Assembly (NCBI GenBank): GCA_964017045.1
Contig: OZ024807.1
Span: 14,144,941 to 14,208,940, forward strand
Length of the DNA stretch: 64,000 nucleotides
Direction of reading: 5' to 3'
Origin: Omphiscola glabra
Taxonomy: Eukaryota > Mollusca > Gastropoda > Lymnaeidae
The position numbers were made by a program, and so were the translations under genes. The notes beneath the pieces are model-generated. The model searched no databases and was not told the DNA's origin. It was given only the letters and a program-made list of their open reading frames with translations. The number at the start of each line of letters is the position of its first letter. Within the stretch, counting starts at the first letter, position 1. Of this stretch, positions 1-11,752 are shown in pieces.

Positions 1-689
1 GACTAAAAGTGGTATCCGTGGAATCAGTGCGTTCGGATGTCTCCACTAAATGAGAAAGAAATCTGGGATAGGAAATATACAACAACAGAAACAAATATTA
101 GCCCCCCCCCCCCAGAATCGCAATAGAGACTCATGCCTCCACCTTACAACTTACAGGTACGACCATCTACCAACCTCACTAACTCTATTCTTAGGATGGA
201 CTAAATTTAGATTCCCAATATATATCTCAGTGGGCCGTCGAGCTTAAAGCTCCTTATGCCCTCCCTGAAATACCACAGGTGGCAGCACTGTAGGAGCCGT
301 TTATTCCAGCAGTTACCATGCATGCCCTTGTCTGCCACTCGGGACACGCAATGGTGGTAATGTTTCCCGGGTTAACGTCGAAAGGGTAGGTGACCAACAC
401 TTCCAAGTCGGCAAGCCACCACAGACTTGTCGATCGGAACCCCGGGAGTTCACAATCAAAGTTGCGATCTGAATGATTGGAACTGATGGATGCCAAGTTT
501 ATTCTGTAATTGAGATTTTCACAACATCTAGTTTGAGATATCTAACATAGTGATCCGGCAAACTTTGGTAGTTATTACAAAATGTCGCCAAGAGTCAATT
601 GTGTGCTAACTTTCAGCTCTCGAGCAGACGATAAATCTAGAGTGATTGCATCTTTCTAGAACAGTGGTTCTTTAAAACAAGCCTAGAGA
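1..689. other. Unique sequence, no supported gene
   Basis: This is mixed-complexity sequence with a C10+ run near 104. A short minus-strand open frame at 254-496 encodes an ordinary-looking 80 residue peptide, but I see no splice signals, homology or domain that would support it. No transposon ends were found. Confidence 0.4.
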
Positions 690-1135
690 TCCTTACGACA
701 AACCAGGAGATCCATAGTCTAAGACAGTCGGAGAGATCGATTAGACAAGAAAGTAGATCCATATTCTAAGACAGGCCGAGATCCATTTGACAATATAGTA
801 GATCCATATTCTAAGACAGGCCGAGAGATCCATTTGACAAGAGAGTAGATCCATATTCTAAGACAGGCCGAGAGATCCATTTGACAAGAGAGTAGATCCA
901 TATTCTAAGACAGGCCGAGAGATCCATTTGACAAGAGAGTATATCCATATTCTAAGACAGGCCGAGAGATCCATTTGACAAGAGAGTAGATCCATGTTCT
1001 AAGACAGGCCGAGATATAGATTTGACAAGTGAGTAGATCCATATTCTAAGACAGGCCGAGAGATCCCTTAGACAAGCCAGTAGATCTATATACTAAGAAA
1101 TGCCGGGAATACCCTTCTGACAGACCGAGAGGTCC
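690..1135. repeat. 47-bp minisatellite, about 9 copies
   Basis: A 47-bp unit containing TCTAAGACAGGCCGAGAGAT and then CCATTTGACAAGAGAGTA repeats head to tail. The central copies are nearly identical and the edges diverge (for example 690-740 and 1080-1135). Partial open frames across it are repeat artefacts. Confidence 0.9.
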
Positions 1136-2258
1136 ATATGCTGTGACAGGCGTGACAGTTCGATTGGGTCTCGGGGGTAAATGTAAGGTGAACTGAACCG
1201 AGCCTAAGTTTGTGTTACATTCAGCGGCAGACAATAGCCACTAATAGGGGTGTATTGTAAGGCTTGTTTCCCTTGGGCGATTGGTTATTATTCAAGAACT
1301 GGAGCAACGGGTGCTGCGCCAATACGACAAAGTAACGAATGTGTCGTGTCCAGTCTGCAGCGGTCGGTCTACCTACTCGGTATGACATCACTGAGAGTAA
1401 GTAATGAGGGGTTAGTCGGTGCTATAGTTACACCATACACCAAGTGCAGTGGAGTAGCTACAGCTCGTGACGCCTGGAGCGGACCCTTGGATTTGCCACC
1501 TCTTACTCGCAATGCACATCACGCATATAGACGACCTTAGAGGTAAAACTTACGCCAGCTTCCAGTAGCAACAAACAGCAGCTCTATTTCTGCTCGTTTT
1601 TTTTTTTGGCATACGTTAGTACGTCAGCATTCGTTTGTTTCAACTCTCATCCATGTTTCACACCTCCCTTACCCCACCCCGCCCACCTCTTATACAACCA
1701 TAATGTGCGCCCCCATGTCTAAGTTGTGTGCGGCCAAACATTGATTTCATTGGCTTTTATGTTAATATGTTTTACATCAGACACATTCGCGACACACATT
1801 CGCGACATTCGCGACACACATTCGCGCTTTAAAAAAAAAGGGGGGGGGGGGGAAACCAAATTAAAAACTACGTAAGTAAATACGAAGTTTTTCAAATAGA
1901 ACACAAGAGAGCTCATAAATATTCAACCATTGATTGGCTGGGCGAAAGGACGTCACGCATTGCTGGCAGGCATGTTTACCTGCATGGGTGATTTTCAGAG
2001 ACGACTAATTGAAGTCTACCGCCTTTGTCAGTTTGGTCCATTGTTTTGTTTTGTTTTTTGTTGTTTTTGGTTTTTTTTAAGTTAACAAAAATATTACAAA
2101 AACTTATAAATTTGGGGTATTTTTATTTTGAAATCAGAAAACTCCTGTAATTTGTTTTAGAGAGTTTTAAAACTTTTATTGAGACCTTTTTAATAATATT
2201 TGCTTACGCTTTGCCTTTGTTGTCACAAGAAAATGAATTTTCGTTTTAAACCACTATA
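1136..2258. other. Unique sequence with poly-G tract
   Basis: No gene is supported. A plus-strand open frame at 1250-1540 (96 residues) has no recognisable domain. There is a short CGCGACACACATT repetition near 1788-1828, a G14 run near 1840-1853 and T-rich sequence at 2040-2200. Confidence 0.4.
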
Positions 2259-2352
2259 CTCAGATTTCAGACCCCTTTCCTCAGATCTCAGACTCTTTCC
2301 TCAGATTTCAGACCTCTTTACTCAGATTTCAGACATCTTTAATCAGATTTAA
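2259..2352. repeat. 21-bp tandem repeat, about 4.5 copies
   Basis: A degenerate unit around CTCAGATTTCAGACCCCTTT is repeated, followed by a short TATC microsatellite near 2353-2374. Confidence 0.75.
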
Positions 2353-2374
2353 ATCTATCTATTTATCTATCTAT

Positions 2375-3610
2375 CGGTCAGAAATGCCCAGGTTAACTGG
2401 AGATGCACCACCTGGAGATGTCCAATCAATCCCCTCGCCAACTGCACAAGAGCCTTTCATGACAGAATAGGTCTCATCAGCCTTCTGCGCACCCACAGCA
2501 AACTTCACAATATACATATATAAGGGGATTAAGGTGGCTATAGTCAATTTATGTATAACAAATAACAATAATCAAACTTTGTCATAATGAAACAAAAACT
2601 TGGTCGGCTTGTTATGTTGTATATTACATAACAATTTAAATACCTTCATATTCGGGGGGGGGGGGGGGGAAGGCCCCCCCTGCCCTACACAAATGATGTC
2701 TCTGATGACCATTGTCACGATAGAGCAACATCCGGCTACTCACTGGGAAGATGATAGCAGCTAGAAACTATACAACAATTGTCAATTAATCGTATTTATA
2801 CCACAAACAATGATTTTTAATATCTAACAACCTTTTAATTAATTCTGCATTATAATATTTAAGTGTAAAAACGTTTGTACTTTTTGATTAAAACGCTAAA
2901 GATGTAATAAAATGTTTTTCCTACAATTGTGTGTTATTAAAATAGATCAGCACAAAGTAAAATGTATTTATAAATCATTTATCATATGATACATTTTTTT
3001 AAAAAAAATTTTTTTTTGGGGGGGGGGGGGTAGAAAAATGTTGACATAATTAAATAAGGGGAGGGGTCATTGGAATTTTGACAGTTGTTCACAAAGGGGG
3101 AGGAGGGGGTCAAAAATTGCGTAAAAATTGTTGACGTAGTTAATGGACGACCCCATATGGGTTACAGGAAATTTGTACGAAGCCAATCTGTACAAAGAAA
3201 TGTTGGTCGAATGGAATGTGAGAAATTTGGAAAATGTAAACTTACTTTTTAGAACAATTTCTTCTTGTGTTTTTGGTTCCATTTCTTCCGTTCCAACAAT
3301 ATTCCTTCATACAAATTAGTTTCGTACATATTTATTTCCTATTAATTTCCTGATACGCTTTTTATGCTTCTTCTAAAAACACGTGTACCAGCCGTGACGT
3401 TGTCTGAAAATAATTATAAGAGGGTTTCTCAACCTGTTCGCGCCGGGCTCTCAAGGGCTGCGACGGAAAGTGATCATAAGAGCGGAGCAGACGTTGACTT
3501 TTAATTTATGTTATACATGTTGATATTTTTTTATGTTAATTTTTATGGAATTTTTTTTCCAACATGACCCTGATGGTGAACAGCATTCTCGACAGGACTT
3601 TTTGTTAAGT
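2375..3610. other. AT-rich unique sequence with poly-G tracts
   Basis: G runs of 14 or more lie near 2656 and 3018, the second preceded by A and T homopolymers. The sequence at 3424-3475 (GGTTTCTCAACCTG) resembles a degraded hAT terminal repeat, but no partner end was found. No coding region is supported. Confidence 0.35.
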
Positions 3611-3712
3611 TCCAGTCGTTAGTGTGTAGTAGGTCGTTAGTGTGTAGTAGGTTGTTAGTGTGTAGTAGGTTGTTAGTGTGTAGTAGGTTGTTAGTGTGTA
3701 GTAGGTCGTTAG
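3611..3712. repeat. 18-bp tandem repeat, about 6 copies
   Basis: The unit GTTAGTGTGTAGTAGGTT, with a T/C alternation at the last base, repeats without interruption. Confidence 0.9.
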
Positions 3713-3775
3713 TGTTAAACTGTTTATCTCTGCTCTTACTTTAGGGGTATCTGGTAATGGAAGAAGAGACGGCCG

Positions 3776-4370
3776 TATAGCTGGCGTTGAAAGGGGCAGT
3801 CGTATAGATTGTGTGTTGAAAGGGGCAGTCGTATAGATTGTGTGTTAAAAGGGGCAGTCGTAAAGATTGTGTGTTGAAAGGGGCAGTCGTATAGCTGGTG
3901 TTGAAAGGGGCAGTCGTATAGATTGTGTGTTGAAAGGGGCAGTCGTATAGATTGTGTGTTAAAAGGGGCAGTCGTAAAGATTGTGTGTTGAAAGGGGCAG
4001 TCGTATAGCTGGTGTTGAAAGGGGCAGTCGTATAGATTGTGTGTTGAAAGGGGCAGTCGTATAGATTGTGTGTTGAAAGGGGCAGTCGTATAGATTGTGT
4101 GTTGAAAGGGGAAGTCGTATAGATTGTGTGTTGAAAGGGGCAGTCGTACAGTTTGTGTGTTGAAAGGGGCAGTCGTATAGATTGTGTTGAAAGGGGCAGT
4201 CGTATAGATTGTGTTAAAAGGGGCAGTCGTATAGATTGTGTGTTGAAAGGGGCAGTCGTATAGATTGTGTTGAAAGGGGCAGTCGTATAGATTGTGTTGA
4301 AAGGTGCAGTCGTATAGATTGTGTTGAAAGGTGCAGTCGTATAGATTGTGTGTTTAAAGGGACAGTCTTG
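3776..4370. repeat. 29-bp minisatellite, about 20 copies
   Basis: The unit contains GAAAGGGGCAGTCGTATAGA and then TTGTGTGTT. Shorter variants lack one GT dinucleotide, or carry AGCTGGTGTT in place of the last part. It passes directly into the 27-bp array that follows. The shared segment GAAAGGGGCAGTCGTATAG shows that the two arrays are related. Confidence 0.9.
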
Positions 4371-5505
4371 TAGCTGGTAATAAAATGGACATTCTTGTAG
4401 CTACTAATGAAAGGGACGGTCTTGTAGCTGGTAATAAAAGGGACATGCTTGTAGCTAGTAATGAAAGGGACGGTCTTGTAGCTGGTAATGAAAGGGATGG
4501 TCATGTAGCTGGTAATGAAAAGGACGGTCTTGTAGCTGGAAATGAAAGTGGCAGTCGTATAGTTGATAATGAAAGGGGCAGTCTTGTAGCTGGAAATGAA
4601 AGTGGCAGTCGTATAGTTGATAATGAAAGGGGCAGTCTTGTAGCTGGTAATGAAAGTGGCAGTCGTATAGTTGATAATGAAAGGGGCAGTCGTGTAGCTG
4701 GTAATGAAAGGGTAGTCTTGTAGCTGGAAATGAAAGAGACAGTCTTGTAGCTGGTAATGAAAGGGACGGTCATGTAGTTGGTAATGAAAGGGACGGTCAT
4801 GTAGCTGGTAATGAAAGGGGCAGTCTTGTAACTGGAAATGAAAGGGACAGTCTTGTAGCTGGTAATGAAAGGGGCAGTCTTGTAGCTGGTAATGAAAGGG
4901 ACAGTCTTGTAGCTGGTAATGAAAGGGGCAGTCGTGTAGCTGGTAATGAAAGGGGTAGTCTTGTAGCTGGAAATGAAAGAGACAGTCTTGTAGCTGGTAA
5001 TGAAAGGGACGGTCATGTAGTTGGTAATGAAAGGGACGGTCTTGTAGCTGGTAATGAAAGGGGCAGTCTTGTAACTGGAAATGAAAGAGACAGTCTTGTA
5101 GCTGGTAATGAAAGGGACGGTATTGTAGCTGGTAATGAAAGGGACGGTATTGTAGCTGGTAATGAAAGGGGCAGTCTTGTAGCTGGTAATGAAAGGGACG
5201 GTATTGTAGCTGGTAATGAAAGGGGCGGTATTGTAGCTGGTAATGAAAGGGACGGTATTGTAGCTGGTAATGAAAGGGATGGTATTGTAGCTGGTAATGA
5301 AATGTATAGTCTTGTAGCTGGTAATGAAAGGGACGGTATTGTAGCTGGTAATGAAAGGGACGGTATTGTAGCTGGTAATGAAAGGGACGGTATTGTAGCT
5401 GGTAATGAAAGGGACGGTATTGTAGCTGGTAATGAAATGTATAGTCTTGTAGCTGGTAATGAAAGGGACGGTATTGTAGCTGGTAATGAAAGGGGCAGCC
5501 GTGGA
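4371..5505. repeat. 27-bp minisatellite, about 42 copies
   Basis: The unit contains TTGTAGCTGGTAATGAAAGG and then GACGGTA or GGCAGTC. Because 27 is a multiple of three, the array stays open on both strands: a 348 codon minus-strand frame (repeating PFITSYNTV) and plus-strand frames (repeating LVAGNERDG). Variant units are interleaved, including a three-unit block with GTTGATAATG at 4560-4690. I do not treat these frames as genes. Confidence 0.9.
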
Positions 5506-5699
5506 AAGTTTAATCCAGCCCGTTAGAGCCCTGGGCACTTGGCGCATAGGTTGGACTAATTATCGAACAGAACCGTAATGTGCTGTGGAAATGGTTTAGG
5601 TGAGAAATGCTGATGAACAAAGTTGAAGGGTGAAATGGGTAGAGAGACTATTATAGGAAATGGTTGGTGTTTGGCTTGGCGTAATGAGACCCTATCATG

Positions 5700-6262
5700 G
5701 CACAGAGAGAGAGAGAGACAGAGAGAGAGAGACAGAGAGAGAGACAGAAAGAGAGGGAGGAGCTGACACATAAAGAGAGTAGAGACGGAGAAAGGAGAGA
5801 TTAAAAGAGAAGAGAGACAGAGAGAGAGAGAGAGAGGAGAGACCGAGAGAGGATAGAAAATAGAGATGCATAAATGGAGACAGTGAGGAAAAAAGGCAGA
5901 GACGGAAAGAGAGAAGCAGATGGATAAGAGGGGTTGAGAGAGACAGAGAGAGGCAGAGAGAGACAGAGAAGAGGGGATAGATAGTAAGAGATGGGACGGG
6001 ACAGACAGAGAGAGAGCGAAAGAGGAGAAACAGAGATAGGAGGAAGAGAGAGAGAGAGAGAGAGAAAGAGAGGAGATGACAAAGAGGAGAGAGACAGAGA
6101 GTTGAGATAGAGAGAAAGTGGTAGAGATCGAGAAAGAGACAGAGAGGGATATATATATAGAGAGAAATACAGATACAATGAGAGAGAGAGGGGGAGAGAG
6201 ATAGGTGGGGAGAGAGGGGAGAAGGAGAGGCTTAGAGAGAGACAGAGAAGAGAATGATACTG
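5700..6262. repeat. Polypurine GA-rich tract
   Basis: About 560 bases are almost entirely purine on the plus strand, with many GAGA runs and interspersed CAGAGA. The complementary strand reads as a Ser/Leu-rich low complexity frame of up to 254 codons, which is an artefact. Such a tract can adopt triplex (H-DNA) structure. Confidence 0.85.
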
Positions 6263-6907
6263 ACAGCGAGAGAGGGGGTGAGGGGAGACAAGCAGAGCAT
6301 TTCCTCAGATCGAAAACCAAATGTTGGAAGAGGAAGGGTGGGAAAATTGTAAGAAAGAGAATTTGAACCGAAAAGCAAACTGAAAGGAAATGTAAAAAAC
6401 ATTTTTATCTCCGGGTGCGACCGTGAGAGAGACACGGGGCAGCGGCCGAAATATTTTCCCAGGCCTCAACTTTACACAGAGGACTGATGGGACTTGACCC
6501 GGGGGGAGGGAGGGGGAAGGGAGAGAATTGTTAAAAGATCAACATAAAACTTAATAATTTTGTTTGAGAAGTTTCTCAACAGGGGTGAGGAAAGAGGGGG
6601 GGGGGTGGGGTGGTGCTAAATCAGTTGACTGGCCCGTGCCACTCTCAACAAAACGTGTTGAAATTGTTGACGCCCACGAGTTGTCGTTTAGAATTCAGAG
6701 GTGGTCAGAGGTGTTTGAGTGTTTGAATGAGATTGACAGAAAAGTAGGTCTGAATGGAGTTGAAGGCCCGGAGGGGTGGGGGGGGGGGCGCCGGGGGCAG
6801 GGGGTAACTACCTTAAGGCTTGCTACCTTAATTAAAACAAACCTGAAATTTTAAATCATTGGACCATTAAATGGCCTCTCGCAAAGGCAAACTTATTTGA
6901 GTTTAAA
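6263..6907. other. Unique sequence with G tracts
   Basis: G runs lie near 6500, 6596 and 6778. A plus-strand frame at 6564-6854 includes a stretch of ordinary composition (KRVEIVDAHELSFRIQRW) between the G tracts, but I see no acceptor or donor pair that would make it an exon. Confidence 0.35.
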
Positions 6908-7206
6908 CATGAAATGTGTTTAAGACACGGTCCAGTGTCTAATTTATGGCCTAGTGTTGAAATCACGGTCCAGTAATTAAATCGTTGTTCAATGTTGAAA
7001 TCAGAGTCCAGTGTTTAAATCATGGTCCAGTGTTTAAATCATAGCCAAGTGTTTATAAATCATGTTCAGTGTTTAAATCATTATAGAGTGTTTAAATCAT
7101 GGTCCAGTGTTTAAATCATGGTAGAGTGTTTAAATCAATGCCCAGTGTTTAAATCATGGCCCAGTGTTTAAATCATGGTCCAGTGTTTAGATCATGGTCC
7201 AGTGAG
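6908..7206. repeat. 21-bp tandem repeat, about 14 degenerate copies
   Basis: The unit approximates AGTGTTTAAATCATGGTCC with substitutions and small indels. Divergence between copies suggests an old array. Confidence 0.85.
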
Positions 7207-7278
7207 TTTTATCAAAGCATCATTCAACAGTTTTGCTGTGCGTCAATTGCTAAATTTAAGCTTTGATATCCTTTAAGA

Positions 7279-7473
7279 CAGCGATTCTCAGCCTGTGGAT
7301 CGCAACCTCTTTGGGGATCGAAAGACCCTTTCCCAGGGGTCCTAAGACCATCGGAAAACAGATATACTCTACATTTATGAAGTAGCAACAATAATAATTA
7401 CGTGGTTGGGGGTCGCCACAACATGAGGAACTGTATTAAAGGGTAGCGGCATTAGAAGAGTTGAGAACCACTG
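7279..7473 (+). mobile_element. SPIN/URR1-like hAT non-autonomous element
   Basis: It begins CAGCGATTCTCAGCCTGTGG and ends TTGAGAACCACTG, matching the terminal inverted repeats of SPIN/URR1-type hAT elements. Diagnostic internal words are present: CCTAAGACCATCGGAAAACA, TTATGAAGTAGCAAC and CACAACATGAGGAACTGTAT. The 8-bp flanks CTTTAAGA (7271-7278) and CTTTTAGA (7474-7481) match at 7 of 8 positions, as expected for a hAT target-site duplication. At 195 bp it cannot encode a transposase. Confidence 0.85.
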
Positions 7474-7647
7474 CTTTTAGAGAAACTTAATGGTATCAGT
7501 TACCTACTTACTTCTATGAATTAAATCAAATATTTTTCGAATGAAGCCGAAGATCTGCGAGTCAGCAGTACAATTCCCTTGACATACATGAGTACACATT
7601 TTTTAAAAATATAATCATAAAATTCATTAAGGGCATTAGAAGATTCT
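7474..7647. other. Unique spacer
   Basis: A short AT-rich interval between the hAT element and the next minisatellite. Nothing further was recognised. Confidence 0.4.
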
Positions 7648-8545
7648 TACAATGGTTTCCATGTCGACATTTGAGCAATGGTTTCCATGTTATAAATTGA
7701 GCAATAGTATCCCTTTCGAGATTTGAGCAATGGTTTCCATGACATTATTTGAGCAATGGTTTCCATGACATTATTTGAGCAATGGTTTCCATGTCATAAT
7801 TTGAGCAATGGTTTCCATGTCGAGATTTGAGCAATGGTTTCCATGTCATGATTTGAGCAATTTTTTCCATGTCATAATTTGAGCAATGGATTCCATGTCG
7901 AGATTTGAGCAATGGTTTCCATGTCATGATTTGAGCAATTTTTTCCATGTCATAATTTGAGCAATGGATTCCATGTCGAGATTTGAGCAATGGTTTCCAT
8001 GTCATGATTTGAGCAATTTTTTCCATGTCATAATTTGAGCAATGGATTCCATGTCGAGATTTGAGCAATGGTTTCCATGTCGAAATTTGAGCAATGGTTT
8101 CCATGTCATGATTTGAGCAATTTTTTCCATGTCATAATTTGAGCAATGGATTCCATGTCGAGATTTGAGGAATGGTTTCCATGTCATGATTTGAGCAATG
8201 GTTTCCATGTCATAATTTGATCAATGGATTCCATGTCGAGATTTGAGCAATGGTTTCCATGTCATGATTTGAGCAATTTTTTCCATGTCATAATTTGAGC
8301 AATGGATTCCATGTCGACATTTGAGCAATGGTTTCCATGTCATAATTTGAGCAATGGATTCCATGTCGACATTTGAGCAATGGTTTCCATGTCATGATTT
8401 GAGCAATGGTTTCCATGTCATGATTTGATCAATGGTTTTTATGTCATGATTTGAGCAATGATTTCCGTATCATGCGTCGAGCAATGATTTCTATATCATG
8501 ATTTGAGATATGGTGTCCATGTGATGATTCGAGCAATGGTTTCTC
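7648..8545. repeat. 26-bp minisatellite with 78-bp higher-order unit
   Basis: The unit contains TTGAGCAATGGTTTCCATGT followed by CATAAT, CATGAT or CGAGAT. Between about 7855 and 8300 three variants recur in fixed order: ATGGATTCC..CGAGAT, ATGGTTTCC..CATGAT, TTTTTTCC..CATAAT. This gives a 78-bp higher-order repeat. Copies decay towards both ends. Confidence 0.9.
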
Positions 8546-8866
8546 CTCTTGTATTTAATTTGACTTGGCTGCATGTATTTTTCTTCCTTCCGTTGAGTCC
8601 ATGCTTCTCCAGCTTCCTGACAGCGAAGAGCGCTCAACATTCCTATACGCTGCAGATCCGTGGTCCGGTTTCTATATTTCGTGGTCAACGTAGGGGAAAA
8701 AAATTCACCATTAAGTATTACGGACATCGAAACTTACATCGTAGAATTAGAAAACTTTTGGGAAAAGCATTGCATTTTAAGAATATGCAATTGCGTCCCC
8801 CTTTTATAAAAACATAAATGAAGTCAAGTTAGATAAAAAGCTTTTTTAAAAAAATATAATACGGGC
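8546..8866. other. Unique sequence, no supported gene
   Basis: Open frames run on both strands (plus 8503-8817, minus 8491-8727). They start inside the flanking array and have no recognisable domain. The region ends in A-rich DNA. Confidence 0.35.
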
Positions 8867-9512
8867 GATAAAATGGCATTGGAAGAAATGAAGTGATTAT
8901 GAGAGCTACCTGACTACAGAGTTTAATTGCAATAAAATGGCATTAGAAGAAATGAAGTGATTAGGAGAGCTACCTGACTACAGAGTTTAATTGCAATAAA
9001 ATGGCATTGGAAGAAATGAAGTGATTAGGAGAGCTACCTGACTACAGAGTTTAATTGCAATAAAATGGCATTAGAAGAAATGAAGTGATTAGGAGAGCTA
9101 CCTGACTACAGAGTTTAATTGCAATAAAATGGCATTAGAAGAAATGAAGTGATTAGGAGAGCTACCTGACTACACAGTTTAATTGCAATAAAATGGCACT
9201 GGAAGAAATGAAGTGATTATGAGAGCTACCTGACTACAGAATTTAATTGCAATAAAATGGCATTAGAAGAAATGAAGTGATTATGAGAGCTACCTGACTA
9301 CAGAGTTTAATTGCAATAAAATGGCATTGGAAGAAATGAAGTGATTATGAGAGCTACCTGACTACAGAGTTTAATTGCAATAAAATGGCATTGGAAGAAA
9401 TGAAGTGATTATGAGAGCTACCCGACTACAGAGTTTAATTGCAATAAAATGGCATTAGAAGAAATGAAGTGATTATGAGAGCTACCTGACTACAGAGTTT
9501 AATTGCCATAAA
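8867..9512. repeat. 64-bp minisatellite, about 10 copies
   Basis: The unit includes ATAAAATGGCATTAGAAGAA, ATGAAGTGATTATGAGAGC and TACCTGACTACAGAGTTTAA. Copies differ mainly at ATTAGAAG/ATTGGAAG and at TTATGAGAG/TTAGGAGAG. High identity suggests recent expansion. Confidence 0.95.
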
Positions 9513-10023
9513 ATATCTGGTATAAAAGAGGGGTCCTGCTGAAAACCTTCTTCTGTTTCATCCCTGGGGGCGGTTTTTGATCGATGACTTGAAATACAAT
9601 GACGGCACACGGTTCGAGTGCAGCACCCTTCATTTCGCCAGGTATTTGCCCGAGTGAAATGCAATGTTTGAGTAGCCATTTAGAGAACACTGCGCCAAAC
9701 AATTGACCGGCTATTGATGGCCAGACTTACTCGCAACCCGCCAACAAGGCAAAGACTCGCGAAAGTGGTTCTCAAAACGTTTCTCTTGGAGTGTCGTTTC
9801 CGGGATTTAGAGGCCCTCCTCGCAAAATTATCCGATAAGCTGGTTTCACTCTTAAAAAGAAACATCCCCAAAAACAATAACAACAAAGCACACAAAATAA
9901 CACGTACACTAAATAACACGCATACACACACACACACACACACACACAAAATAACACGCGCACACAAAAGTATTCCCAGAAGTTACAACTAATAATTGGT
10001 GTTCTTATAACATATGCTACTTG
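9513..10023. other. Unique sequence with a CA microsatellite
   Basis: Ordinary-complexity sequence at 9515-9860 has overlapping open frames on both strands, none with a recognised domain. A (CA)n tract with ACACGC interruptions lies near 9920-9966. Confidence 0.4.
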
Positions 10024-11752
10024 AATGCTGGTTTTGTCAAGTAACTTTAGTAGATGGAAACTTTTTTGTTAAGTAACTTTAGTAGATGGAAACTTTTTTG
10101 TTAAGTAACTTTAGTAGATGGAAACGTTTTTGTTAAGTAACTTTAGTAGATGGAAACGTTTTTGTCAAGTAACTTTAGTAGATGGAAAGTTTTTGTCAAG
10201 TAACTTTAGTAGATGGAAAGTTTTTGTTAAGTAACTTTAGTAGATGGAAACGTTTTTGTCAAGTAACTTTAGTAGATTGAAAGTTTTTGTCAAGTAACTT
10301 TAGTAGATGGAAAGTTTTTGTCAAGTAACTTTAGTAGATGGAAACGTTTTTGTTAAGTAACTTTAGTAGATGGAAACGTTTTTGTCAAGTAACTTTAGTA
10401 GATGGAAAGTTTTTGTCAAGTAACTTTAGTAGATGGAAACTTTTTGTCAAGTAACTTTAGTAGATGGAAAGTTTTTGTCAAGTAACTTTAGTAGATGGAA
10501 ACGTTTTTGTCAAGTAACTTTAGTAGATGGAAAGTTTTTGTCAAGTAACTTTAGTAGATGGAAACTTTTTGTCAAGTAACTTTAGTAGATGGAAACGTTT
10601 TGTCAAGTAACTTTAGTAGATGGAAACGTTTTGTTAAGTAACTTTAGTAGATGGAAACGTTTTTGTCAAGTAACTTTAGTAGATGGAAAGTTTTTGTCAA
10701 GTAACTTTAGTAGATGGAAACGTTTTTGTCAAGTAACTTTAGTAGATGGAAAGTTTTTGTCAAGTAACTTTAGTAGATGGAAAGTTTTTGTCAAGTAACT
10801 TTAGTAGATGGAAAGTTTTTGTCAAGTAACTTTAGTAGATGGAAAGTTTTTGTCAAGTAACTTTAGTAGATGGAAAGTTTTTGTCAAGTAACTTTAGTAG
10901 ATGGAAACGTTTTTGTCAAGTAACTTTAGTAGATGGAAAGTTTTTGTCAAGTAACTTTAGTAGATGGAAACTTTTTTGTTAAGTAACTTTAGTAGATGGA
11001 AACGTTTTGTTAAGTAACTTTAGTAGATGGAAAGATTTTGTCAAGTAACTTTAGTAGATGGAAAGTTTTTGTCAAGTAACTTTAGTAGATGGAAAGATTT
11101 TGTCAAGTAACTTTAGTAGATGGAAAGTTTTTGTCAAGTAACTTTAGTAGATGGAAAGTTTTTGTCAAGTAACTTTAGTAGATGGAAACGTTTTGTCAAG
11201 TAACTTTAGTAGATGGAAAGTTTTTGTCAAGTAACTTTAGTAGATGGAAACGTTTTGTCAAGTAACTTTAGTAGATGGAAACGTTTTGTCAAGTAACTTT
11301 AGTAGATGGAAACGTTTTGTCAAGTAACTTTAGTAGATGGAAAGTTTTTGTCAAGTAACTTTAGTAGATGGAAAGATTTTGTCAAGTAACTTTAGTAGAT
11401 GGAAAGTTTTTGTCAAGTAACTTTAGTAGATGGAAAGTTTTTGTCAAGTAACTTTAGTAGATGGAAACGTTTTGTCAAGTAACTTTAGTAGATGGAAACG
11501 TTTTGTCAAGTAACTTTAGTAGATGGAAACGTTTTGTCAAGTAACTTTAGTAGATGGAAACGTTTTGTCAAGTAACTTTAGTAGATGGAAACGTTTTGTC
11601 AAGTAACTTTAGTAGATGGAAAGTTTTTGTCAAGTAACTTTAGTAGATGGAAACGTTTTGTCAAGTAACTTTAGTAGATGGAAACGTTTTGTCAAGTAAC
11701 TTTAGTAGATGGAAAGTTTTTGCCAAGTGATTTTAGAAGATTGAACATTTTT
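10024..11752. repeat. 31-bp minisatellite, about 55 copies
   Basis: This is the largest array in the window. The core GTCAAGTAACTTTAGTAGAT is followed by GGAAAGTTTTT, GGAAACGTTTTT, GGAAACGTTTT or GGAAAGATTTT, so units are 30-33 bp. The first copies carry GTTAAGTAAC and the last copy is degraded (GCCAAGTGATTTTAGAAGAT). The variant order is patchy, suggesting repeated local amplification of subsets. Confidence 0.95.

Noticed and set aside
254..1540. Two ordinary-looking small frames (254-496 minus, 1250-1540 plus)
   Set aside because: No domain, splice site or homology I can defend; random open frames of this length are expected in 64 kb.
4501..5547. 348-codon minus-strand frame with repeated PFITSYNTV
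   Set aside because: It follows the 27-bp DNA period, the plus strand is open too, and there is no non-repeat protein context or splice structure.
5556..6320. Ser/Leu-rich 254-codon minus-strand frame
   Set aside because: Translation of a GA/CT low complexity tract.
7648..8545. CRISPR-like regular repeats (also considered for other arrays)
   Set aside because: Units are contiguous with no unique spacers, in a eukaryotic context, so these are minisatellites.
9482..9702. Minus-strand frames as a possible reverse transcriptase piece
   Set aside because: Some words hinted at a LINE thumb region but no RT motif is present and two frames are open equally.
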